From positions 1,929,535 through 1,993,534 of the forward strand of contig JASKMD010000027.1 in NCBI GenBank assembly GCA_030144725.1: 64,000 nt of DNA, written 5' to 3'. The stretch comes from Haematococcus lacustris (lineage: Eukaryota; Chlorophyta; Chlorophyceae; Chlamydomonadales; Haematococcaceae). Below the pieces are notes generated by a model. The model saw only the letters and a list, made by a program, of their open reading frames with translations, was not told the origin of the DNA and searched no databases. Positions 31,181-41,900 of the stretch are shown here, one piece after another; position 1 is the first letter of the stretch, and each line of letters starts with the position of its first letter. The position numbers and the translations under genes were made by a program.

Positions 31181-32284
31181 TTCTTGAGCTGCCGCCTCTC
31201 TGTTGCGACGGTCTGCCAATCACAGCGCTGTACCTCGAAAGGGTGCAGGCAGTGGGCGCGGTTACAGCAAGGCCCTTATAATGGCGCTGCGTGCGAGGCA
31301 GCGTTCAGAGCCTGTGCACGCTGCACGCGCCGCTGCTCAATAGTCGTGGCCTGGTCGCGGACTGCGGTGGCTACGCGGTGACATGCTGCGTAGAGGAGGA
31401 GGGCGAGGGCTGGGTCGTGAGGCGCTCCAAGACTGGTACAGGCTTCGCGACACTGTTTAGGTGGGGATCTTCAGTAGCCCCCGTGGCCACACTCATGGCT
31501 TTTGCGCTGGCTTTCCTTGCAGGCTTGACTTTGAGCCCACTGCGTTTGCTGTGGCATCAAGCGGCAATATCCTAGTTACTGCTTCAGGCTTCATACACAT
31601 GTTTGACATAAAAGGGAAAGCAGTGACCAGCCGAGTCGCATTACCAGGGCCAGACACAGCTTCCTACATGGAATGTTTCAATAACTGGTGAGCACTTCAG
31701 TGATATGTTCATGTGTGATGTGATTCAAGTATGTGTGCACAAATGGACAAATGGCAAGTGCGCGCAAACAAGCAAAGTGACGACATGGGTGTTGATCTGC
31801 TGCTGTTTGCAGCTTGATCTTCACTGCAGCCGACAAGATGTACACGCTGGACATTGACAGCTTTGATAGAGGACATGTGAAGACGCTGGTGAGCCACGTG
31901 AAACCCTCTGGTGGACTGGCGCTGTTCCCAACAGCCAACAAGCTGCTGTTCATCAGCGTCCACAACAGCCTGTGTGAGCTGGACATGGAGTCTCAAGAGT
32001 GCCGGGTCATCACTGAAAGCATAAGCCTAGCTGGTCGCCTATGCAGTGGCACGGAGAAGTTAGCACTCTTCATATCGCCCACATCAACTGGCTCCATGCA
32101 CACCTACTTGATGCCCTGCTCCATGAGCACGAGCGGGAGCATGAGCACGTATGGCAACCCACAGCATTCAGCCCTCAATGCTGACTTCTGTGTGAACAGC
32201 AGCGGTGATGTGCTGTTCTTTGAGCAGCCAGGGAAGGGTAAACTGGCAAGCCTGCGTAAGCTGCCAGGACTGCTGCCCACTTAA
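31181..32284 (+). pseudogene. Array copy E: degenerating member (start lost, 2-bp deletion)
   Basis: Where the other copies have GACGATGCTC, E reads GACGTTCTTG, so the usual ATG is missing. A segment matching copy C is two bases shorter around 31290-31310, which shifts the frame between KGAGSG and LCTLHAPLLNSRG. From LCTLHAP on, everything is well preserved: exon 1 ends at 31460, the type 1 blade is 31523-31687 (LDFEPTAFAVASSG), and the last exon 31813-32284 includes GTEKLALF and CVNSSGDVLFFEQ and ends LPGLLPT. A shorter protein from a non-ATG or alternative start cannot be excluded. More likely an early-stage pseudogene. Confidence 0.6.
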
Positions 32285-33722
32285 GAGGCTGCTGGGTGAC
32301 CTGGCAACGAGCGGCACCTATTAGCAACTCATAGGTGTTGCCGGCAGGCTGCTTGGCAAGCTGTCTTATGCGGCCCTACACCCCTGAAACCCTTGTCCGC
32401 TAGCCCTAATCCTGACCCTAACCCTAGCCCTTCTTCATAGTCAGCATGTAGGTGCCCATCACCCCAGCTTGCTTTAGCCATTAACCCTTAACGCCCCTGG
32501 CCGGATCTCTTGAGAGTTGTTGCGAAGTTTCACAGTCGGTTAGGCAGATGCTTGTCAAGCTATTCGCCATATGCGTCAAGGCATGCAAGGCACAACATGT
32601 ACACTGTGTACACTGCACTTCATTGATCGCCTTCTTGAAGAGGATGGAGCACATGGTCAGGAGGTGTAGTCAAGCCAAGCAGCAGTCAGCCCACACAGCT
32701 GTTGCCCAGCCGCCACTGCTACCCTGGCCAGTCTTGCAGCATGTGCGGCACTGCATTGTGTACGAGGCTGCACCAGACCTTTGCTCAGCTTGCAATGCGC
32801 TGTGCAGAGTGCACAGGTGAAAGAGGTATTAGCCATGCAGCGCTGGGGCCAGGGATCAAGCACTGGCATGACAAGCCCGCCCGACCCCTCGTCCGACTTA
32901 ATACTAGCTACTTGCTGGCTCCCTAGCATCCAACCTGACCCCACCCTCGCCGCAACCGCCAAAGGGCCCTCTTGCTGGAGGGCTGCCTGCCACCTGAGCG
33001 GCAAGGAGGGCAAGTAAGGCGTTTGGTAAGTGTCCAGCGGCATGCCACCCCCTCCCCCCTTGGCCTGACCTCAAACTCGTTCATCTCGCAAGGGGGCAGG
33101 TGGCTGGAACAGGACACGGTTACGCTGGCTCGCAGAGTTGACAGGTCCGTAGCTAGTGACTACGTATCAATGCGCATAGGGAGGGCGCCATGGAGTGGTG
33201 CGGTGGGACCAGGAGTGGCAGTAGGTGCACCCCCCGTCCTGACCTCCAGCCTGCCTGGCTGTCTGGCTGTGTAGGGCACGGGCTGGGCTGTCCCCCCGCC
33301 TTCTCACCCTACACCCCAGGCACGTCAGGGAGATCATGCAGAAGAGAGCTGTCAGGCGTTGCCTACCGCTGAGAGGCTGCGAGGCTGCAAGGCTGCAAGC
33401 GGGTGTATGGATGGCTGCGGATCAAGCAGCAGGGTCACTTGGCAGAGGAGGGGCACGGCGTTGGCGGCAAAGTTGGCTAGTCAGGGCGCGGTGGCGAAAG
33501 CTATGTTTTTCGCAGCTCCAAACAGCGCAGCGACTGCGCAGGCTCGTAGCCGCCCCTCTGCCCGCAGTCAGTGCGCGCCATCTGCAAAGCCAGTGCGCGC
33601 CGTCTGCTCCTACCCGGCACCATCTGCCGCTGTTTCACGGACCCGCTTCACGGATTCACATCACGTTTGGTGGAGGGTAGACAGAAGTTGATTTTGCGCC
33701 CTCTTGTAGCGAAGTCAAGACG
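32285..33722. other. Spacer E-F
   Basis: Contains a degenerate telomere-like stretch (CCCTAATCCTGACCCTAACC, about 32404-32430) and a 200-bp module shared with the C-D spacer (32680-32890). From about 33580 it carries the upstream block of copy F (GCCAGTGCGCGCCG, CCATCTGCCGC, GTTTCACGGAC), in diverged form without CCAAT. No gene supported. Confidence 0.5.
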
Positions 33723-35723
33723 ATGCTCCCCGTAAACGCCGGCCCCTCGCTGCTGCGACGAGCTGCCCATCACAGCGCAACACCTCGGCAGGGCGCAGCC
33801 AGAAGGCGCGAGCACACCACCCCGACTTTGCGCGCGACAGGCAGCACCGAGACACTGTGCACGCTGGTGTTGCCGTTGCTTAACACTCGGGGCCTGCTCG
33901 CGGACTGCGGCGGCTTCGCGGTGACGTGCTGCGTAGAGGAGGAGGGCGAAGGCTGGGTCATCAAGCGATCTAAAAGTGGTGCAGGCTTCGTGACGCTGTG
34001 CAAGTGGGCTCACCAGGACAACACGATCCCACAAATGCGACTTCATCAAACTCATGATACTGATCGTCGCTGCTTTAGTGGATGGTTATTGTATTGGGCA
34101 GTCCTAGGCTGTTCGTGTATTTGTGCCGGCACTGGGAGCTGGTATTGTTGCTGTCGTGGGCTGCTTGCAATGTGATTGCCTGCCTACAATGTGGCTGGTA
34201 TCTGGTCTGGCATGCTTGGCATGCCTGGGATGAGCCAGAGTGCATCCAGGAGGTAAAAAGGCGATGATGGTGATGACAGCCAAGCAGCGTAGCGGTCATC
34301 ATGCCTGATGACAATCAAGGTCAGGAAAACGTGCCATGCCAACCGGACAACAAGGGGGTGTGCGCTGCCATGTTGATGCTTGCAGGCTCACTTTCGCGCC
34401 TCTTTGCTTTGCTGTGCATGTGCGAACAAACGACATATGGGTGGCGGGCCCTGGCCTCATACACCTGCCGGACTACCAAAGCAAGGGTTGGCTGCACAAC
34501 ACTCTGGTGATCAGCAAGGACGATGCTGTAGTCCATATGGAGTACCTGCGCAGCAGGTGGGCGGCTCAGTTCGAGAGTGACAGTGGGTGGCAGCTGGGTA
34601 GCACGTGGGTTAGCACGTGGTAGCACATGGGTTTTGCACTTTCAATTTGTATGCCTTAAAGTAGGGCGCACATACCACTCACATGCCAAAACATCTCCAA
34701 CACTATCTGAGCATCTCAGGCAAACATAGCTCTTTGTAGTCAGCTCCACTTGTGAGGTTGTTGTTGTGGTCTCACTCACTTCATCATTGCAATGGCATCA
34801 GTGCATCAGGACCCATCATGAGGATCAGGCCAAGCCTGTGTGACAGGGCCAGGTAGGGCTGCTAGCTGCGTTGCTGCTTCAGCCCCTGACCACTGGACAC
34901 TGCCAAGTACCAAAGCCTAGCACAACACACTCTCTTCCTCTTTCCTTGCTTCGCTTGGTCGCCTCGCTGGCTCGACCGGTTTTGATGGTGGTTTACGTTG
35001 GACCATATACTAGGCTCGCTGGCTCTTAGGCTCGCTGGCTCAACCGTTTTTGGTTGTGATTTACATTGTTATGATGCCCCTAGGAGGTGTGTGAGGCTCA
35101 ACTGCTTCAGATGAGTTACTTCGCCTCGCTGTTTCGAGTTGCTGTTCAATTGGTTCAGCTCAATTGGTAAGATAAGTTGCTGTGAACGTCTTGATGCCTG
35201 CAGGCTGATCTACATGACAGCGGCTGGGATGTTGTACTGGTTGAACAAGAGTTGGACGGTCGGACACAAAGGGGTGGGTCCTGTGCCGCTGGCCAGCCGT
35301 GTGATGGCCTCAGGCGGTCTGGCCCTCTTCCCAACAGCCAACAAGCTGCTGTTCATCAGCTCACGCAACAGCCTGTGTGAGCTGGACATGGAGTCCAACG
35401 AGTGCCGGGTCGTAGTGCCCAGTCTTGAGCCAGAGGCGTGTCGGCTACGTTCGTGGAACGATCAGCACGCCCTGCTTACTGTTCGCTCAGCCACAGGCCT
35501 CAGCTTCTACTCCTGCTCCCTAGAGGGGGAGGTGCGCGCGCTGCAGAGCACTGACGCGTTGACGGCTGATGCCGACTTTTGCGTCAACAGCCAGGGCGAT
35601 GTGCTGTTCTTCGAGCAGGGGGACAAGAATGGGCTGCCATGCCTGCGCCGCCTGCCGAGGCTGCTGCCCCCCACACCGCCAACAGTGGCTGCCAACCCAT
35701 CTGCAAGCGAGCAGGCAGCGTAG
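33723..35723 (+). CDS. Array copy F: divergent intact member
   Basis: Exons 33723-34003, 34386-34556 and 35204-35723 join through phase-2 introns (382 and 647 bp) into 323 aa. Exon 1 (MLPVNAGPSLLRRAAHH ... GLLADCGGFAVTCC, EEEGEGWVIKRSKSGAGFV) matches the family closely. The blade exon is diverged (LTFAPLCFAVHVRTNDIWVA). The last exon keeps SGGLALFPTANKLLFISS, NSLCELDMESNECRV and CVNSQGDVLFFEQ, then extends past the usual LLP end with a Pro/Ala/Ser tail. It is intermediate between A-E and the membrane-anchored G/H pair. Function unknown. Confidence 0.76.
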
Positions 35724-37016
35724 CGCCCTGTCGAGTGACCTCTATACAGCTCACTATCGGCCTGGTGATGACGACGGTGTCGACCATGGTGCTAAGGGGC
35801 TGAGCTGAGGTCTAAGCGCCCTGTCACCGCGCCCTGTCACCACGCCCTGTCACCGCGACATCGGCCTTGATGGTGTTGGCGATGGTGCTAAGGGGCTGAG
35901 CTGAGGTCTAAGCGCCCTGAGGGCTGAGGGGCGGAGGAGCTAAGGGGGTTAGGGGGTCAGCGCCATCCCACTGAGACAATGGTGAGTGTGGTTGTGGTCT
36001 GTCAGGGGTGAGGCTGGGGCGTGTTCCCTTGCAGTGGCCCAGGTACGCCTCACTGGCCAGGAGTGAGTGGGTGTGATGCGGGGGGGAGGACCAGGGCTGC
36101 AGCGCAGCAGCATGTAGAACAGGACAGGAGCAAGGGCGCTAGCAGGACAGGAGCAAGGGCGGAGGACTCCTCGCCTCTCGAGGGCGATGTGCGTGTGAAG
36201 GAGCGGGGTGGGGATGGAGGTAAGCTAGCTGATCTGCAGCCCTTGCTTTGTCGGGAGCTGCGGGGCAAACTTGCTGAGCACTGCCTGTTACGTTTCGTGA
36301 CAGCAGCCGTGGTTGCATGATGACACCATTAATGACACCATTGAGATCACTTGAGCGTTGCCTTCAGCTGCTTGGTTCATGTCAGTAAGACTGCCGCATG
36401 CCTTTGCGTATCCGGGAAGTGGAACGTGAGGGTGGCGATAGTGACTCCAATGGAGAGATTGTGTTCATAATTACATGATCGCATTGTAAAGCACGCCCAG
36501 CATGCCAGCCGCCCTCTGCATCAGGCTCATGATGTAAAGGCTCATCAGGCTCATCAGGCTCAGCATAGGCTAAACCGGCCAAAGGCTAGTCTGCCGCCAT
36601 TCCAGTCACCGCGCGCCCCCTGCCCTCGCCTGCTGACACTGCCATTGTGGACACCCCTGGCTTCCTTCCCATGTGCATGGATCTTGCGCATCTTGTGCAT
36701 GGATCCCGGTACCCTGGTGCCCTGGAGGTCCCTGCAGCTCCCTGCAGCTCCCTCGTCTTGCCTGCCCCCACTTCCTTGCCATGCATCTCGGCATGCCCCT
36801 TTACCTTGCGTGGGTGGAGACACCAAAGGCCCCCAGCCTCCCCGCTGCCCACCACGTCCCCTCCCGTTCCCATGTACGTAGCTCCACCCTGGGCGCAGCA
36901 CCACTCTTCATTTGGCCTGCCAGAGTCCCTCCCCCCCCCCTCCCTCCCCTCACCCTTGCATGGTTGCCATGCTGCCATTTTTATTCAAATGCACCGTTGC
37001 CTGGCCCAGGTCAGTG
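35724..37016. other. Convergent spacer between copy F and starch synthase
   Basis: 3' flanks of two converging genes. It holds a tandem CGCCCTGTCACCGCG triplet (about 35819-35860), a duplicated CTAAGGGGCTGAGCTGAGGT segment (about 35791 and 35889) and a CTCATCAGG repeat (about 36538-36570). TTACA near 36472 would be a TGTAA polyadenylation signal for the minus-strand gene. No gene supported. Confidence 0.5.
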
Positions 37017-38947
37017 TCAGAACTGCGCGATGCTGTTGTACAAGGCCACATACTCCTTGGCCGGCAGGGCCCAGGACACGTCAGCCTGCAGCCAACAGTC
37101 AGCAATGCAGGCCAACAGGCAATGAGCAGCAGCAGCAGGAGCAGCAGGGAAGGAGCGGGCGGAAGGCCAGGCTAAGCACTTGGCAACCCCCTCAACCCGC
37201 CTCAACCCCCCTGCCCTATTTCCCCTCCTCCCCCTCCCCCTCCTGCTGCCGCCTCACCCGCATGTTCTGCTGGCTGACTTGTAGCCAGCGCTGCGGCTGC
37301 GTCCTGTACAGCGCCACGGCCCGGTCCAGCGCCGCGTGCAGGGACCCAGCGTCAGCGCCGTCAAACGTGAAGCCGTTGGCGGCCTGCACCACAAGCCATG
37401 CCAGGCAGGGGGGGCGGGGGCCTTGCTGCCTTACTGGGCCTGCCTGTGTGGAGGGTGCCAGGAGGGCGGGGGAGGTGCGGGCAGGAGGAGCGCAGGAGGG
37501 CTGGAGTGGCGACTGCCCTTCCTTGGGTTACTGCTTGACGTGCTGGGTCATGACAGGGGGAGCCTTGACAGGGGGAGCCCAGGAGGGGGCGCGGTGCCTT
37601 GCCGCCTTGCATCGTTGCTTGTGCTGGATGTGGGTTGGTGCCCGGGTAGAGGTTGCCGTGTGGGTGCATTGGGCCAGGGCTGAAGTGGGTGCATTGGGTC
37701 AGTGCTGCTGCCGGGCTTGTTTGGGTCAGTGGACTTACTCAGACTGCCTTGACATCAGGCGGGGCAAGGGGCAAGGGCAGGCATCGGTGGAACGCATGCA
37801 GGGCATGTGAGGGAGTGAAGTGGCGCCACCGGGTCACCGGGTGCAGGGCTGGTACCGGTGAACCCTGATGTACCTGGTACCAGTGTCCCTGGTACCTGGT
37901 ACCAGTGCTGCTACCAGTGCTGCTACCAGTGTCACCTGGTGTACCTGGTATCAGTGCAGTGCTGGTACTGGTGCAGGGTCAGCCAGTGGACGACTCGTCG
38001 TTGTGACTGTCCAGCCTGGCAGGCACTGTCTACGCCTGTGTGTACCTGGGGCACTGTCTAGTCACATAGCTGATGGGAGAATCACACTGGCCCACACCGT
38101 TTGACCCATTTCCCGGTGGGCAGGTATAGGTCAGTGGGCTGCGCTGCGCTGTGCGGGTTCCCTCCCCCCCAGGACCCACCCCTGTCAGGGCCCTGCCAGT
38201 GGCGGCACAGTGGCGGGCTGAGTGATTGATGGGTGCATCTCAATATCATTGAACCAATGCAACGGGAGAAGGCAGGTCAGGTCCAGGTCAGTGGGGCAGG
38301 GCTGGGCTGTGCTAGATGAGTAACCCTCACAGCACCCCCTCTCCGCTGGGCTGGGTTCTAATCGGCCTATAGTGGTGGTGGTCTCAGTGCCCTCCACCCC
38401 CAGCGCCTCTTCCCCAGGACCCACCCTCCAGGCCCCCCCACCCCCAGCCGCCCCCCCCCCCCAGGAACCACCCCCCAGCCGCCCCCCCCCCCGTAGGACC
38501 CCCCCCCCCCGCCGCCCCCTCCCCAGGACCCACCCTCCAGGCCCCCCCCCCCCCAGCCGCCCCCCCCCCCCGTAGGAACCACCCCCCCAGCCGCCCCCCC
38601 CCCCGTAGGACCCACCCCCCCAGCCGCCCCCCCCCCAGGACCCACCCTCCAGGCCCCCCCCCCCCCAGCCGCCCCCCCCCCCGTAGGAACCACCCCCCCA
38701 GCCGCCCCCCCCCCCGTAGGACCCACCCCCCCAGCCGCCCCCCCCCCAGGACCCACCCTCCAGGCCCCCCCCCCCCCAGCCGCCCCCCCCCCCCAGGAAC
38801 CACCCCCCAGCCGCCCCCCCCCCCCCCAGGACCCCCGTCCCAGCCGCCCCCCCCAGCACCTACCCCCGGGCCCTGCCAGGTGTCCAGGTCCCTCACGGTG
38901 TCAGCCAGGCCGCCCGTGCGCCTCACCACCGGCAGCGCGCCATACCT

Positions 38948-38978
<31 letters not shown>

Positions 38979-41900
38979 GCTGAGGGAAGGGGGTGAGGGG
39001 GTGAGGGGGTGAGGGGGTGAGGGGGTGAACTGGGGAGCTGGAGGATCAGCTGGACACTCAGGAGCAGGTGTGCCTGGCAGTGTGCGGGGGAGCACTGCCA
39101 TGGCCCCCCCCCCCTTACCCCCAGCCCTACCCCCTCCTTCCAGCCCCCTACCTCATGGCGATGAGCTGGGTCAGTCCGCATGGCTCAAAGTTTGACGGCA
39201 CCAGCACGTAGTCTGCTGCGGCGTAGATCATGTGGCTCAGCCGCTCGCTGTACATGATCAGGATCCTGCACCCGCCACCACCACAACCACCACCACCAGC
39301 AGCAGCAGTCCTTGAAGTGCAGCGATGGAGGCCAGCTGGCACAACAGGAGCAGCAGCGGTAAGGGATGCATCCAGCCAGCAGCCAAGCGCCAGCGGCAGC
39401 AGTGACCCAGCTGGCAGCCGACAGCTCGCTTGCTGTAACACTTGGTTAGAGGGAGCATCAACTGGCAGGTCAGCAGGCAGGTCAGCAGGCAGGGCAGCAG
39501 CCAGAGCAGCAGGCAGGGCAGCAGCAGGCAGGTCAGGGTGGGGTGCCAGCGGTGCCCCAGCCCTCACCTCACGTCAGGGTGGCCCTTCACCTCCCCCTCA
39601 GCCAGCCGCTTCAGCCCAGCGTCCTGGCCCCCACTGCCCAGCAGCACGAACTGAGCGCCCGTCTCCTTGGCCCTCAGCGCGGCTGCCTGGGTGGGGCAGC
39701 AGGCAGAGGGGGGGGGGGCAGGCCAACTGCCTTGCAGGCCCTGGGGGGGCGGGGGGGGGGGAGGGGGGCAGGCCACGGCAACTTCCCAAGGCAGTCAGAT
39801 GTGAGGTGTTGGGTGCGGTGGAAGGCCAAGGGGGACAGGCGGGCGGGCGGGCGGGCGGGCGGGCGGGCGGGGGTCGGAGGAGGGCGGGGGGCGGAGGAGG
39901 GCGGGAGGAGAGGTGTGAGGCGCACCCACCAGCATGAGTCCTGGGTTCTTCTGGCCCACCAGGCGGCTGACCACAGCGATGAGGGGCTTGAGGGGGTCCA
40001 CGGCCAGACCCAGACCCTGAGGAGGAAGCAACCGGCACAGGCAGCTACTGGGCAGCTGCGGAGGGAGCCCTTAGTGAGGGGGGGGGGGGCAGGGGTGTGG
40101 GTATGGTCGGGCAGCTGCTGAGGGCATCTCAGGACTGAGTGGGGGTGGCGCTGTGCAGCTGGCAGGGGCCAGGGGCCACGGGGCCTGAGAGGGGGGCAGC
40201 TACTCCATGGGGGGGGGGGGGTGCAGGGGTGTGGGCAGCAGGCCGGAGGGGGGGCAGCAGCAGGCTGTCTGGGTCAGCAGGCGCCTGCTCACCCTGCCCT
40301 GGGCCTTGTCAAGCCGGTACATTGCCTTCGCATCACATGCTGAATGGCCCTAGCTCCAGCAGGGCAGGGCAGCACAGCGCAAGGGGGGGCGGGAGGTGGC
40401 GGAACGATGCAGCCCAGTGTAAGGGGGTTGGGGGTGGGGGGTGGGGAGGCCTGACCTGCTGCAGGAAGGCCTTGCACAGCGCCTTGCCGGCCGGCAGGTC
40501 AGCGCTGTAGTTGGCTGGCAGCAGGGGGTCGCGACTGGGGTCCCAGTCCTCGGCATCCACCCCGTTCAGGATGCCGCTGAACTTGAGCTTGATCTGCAGA
40601 AGCAGCCAGGCAGGCAGGGGCGGGGGGGGTGGGGAGGGTGGGGGAGGGCGGGGGAGAGGCACGTGTGGCAGAAGGGGCATCCCCACTCCTCTAGCCTCAG
40701 GCCCCCTCCTCCCTCCCTTAGCCTCAAACCCCCTCTTTGCATGATCTGCAGCAGCAGCAGCAGGTAGGCAAGGGGGGACGAGGGTGGGGGGGAGGCATGG
40801 GTGGCAGGAGGACATCCCAGGGGGGAATCCCAGGCAGGCAGGGGTGGAGGCAGGGGCAGCAGGGGGGTCACGCCCCACTCATCTAACCCCTGGCCCCTCT
40901 CTCCTCCCCCCTCACCTCCCCCCTCACCTCCCTCCCAACTCCCAGGAGGTAATGGGGCAGAGGTGAGGGGCAGAGGGGGCACAGCCTGCGGCCTAGCCTC
41001 GGCACTAGCCTAGCCTAGCACTAGCCTAGCCCCCCCCCTGGCACCCTTCTTGACTCTGCAGCCTCAGGCCGCCCCCCCCCCTCCCTCTGCTTCAAGTGCC
41101 TGCCCCACCCCCCAACCCCAGCAGCCCCAGCCCCAGCAGCCCCAGCCCCAGCCCCCCCCAAAGGCCCTCACATGCTCCTGGTTGAACACGGGGCGCAGGA
41201 AGCCGCCGGCACCGGCATTCACGATGTCTGACGCATAGGTCGGTGAAACCGTGGTCACTGCGTTGCTGTACACCACACCGCCCTGCAACACCACCAACGG
41301 CAGGCACCAACCTCAGCAGCCGCCGCCACCGCCGCCGCCGCCGCAGCAGCAGGGGGGCATCCAGATACTGCTGGCAATAGCAGCAACAGCAGCAGCAGCT
41401 GCATCAAGGCTGGAGTTTGCAAGCAGGTCAGCATCAAGGCTGCTCAGCAGGATAGGGCTTTGGCTGGGGAACATGACGACAGGCTGTGACCCCTCCCTCT
41501 GCAAACATACGCAACCTGGCTGCCCTCCCCCCTGGCCCCTGGCTGCCCTCCCCCTTGCCCTGTCGCCTGACCTTCATCAGGTTCAGGCGCTCAGGGTTAT
41601 GGCCAATAGTGCGCTCGTCCAGGGCCTTGTCAAGCTGCGGCAGAGGGGGCGGCAGGGGGCGGCAGGGGGCAGCAGGGGAGGAGCAGCAGCACAGCAGTGC
41701 AGAAATCTCAGCAGCTGGACAAAGGGCGATGAAATCGCGGGGTCACACTGGTCATAGCAACCACTGCGGCCGCGCCATTGTCATTGTGTGCCACGCCATT
41801 GTCTAGCGTTGCTATGTTGGCCTCGTAACAGTGAAGCTCAGGCCGGTCTCTAGCGTTTACTTGGAATTGCTTCGGCCTCAACCGTGAACAACCCCCGTAC

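Noticed and set aside
36647..37810. 387-codon plus-strand frame
   Set aside because: Antisense to the last exons of the starch synthase and low-complexity; the minus strand carries the conserved enzyme.
38185..39181. Gly-rich minus-strand proteins of 224-265 codons
   Set aside because: Translation of C-run intron repeats of the starch synthase; the true exon there is only 38864-38945.
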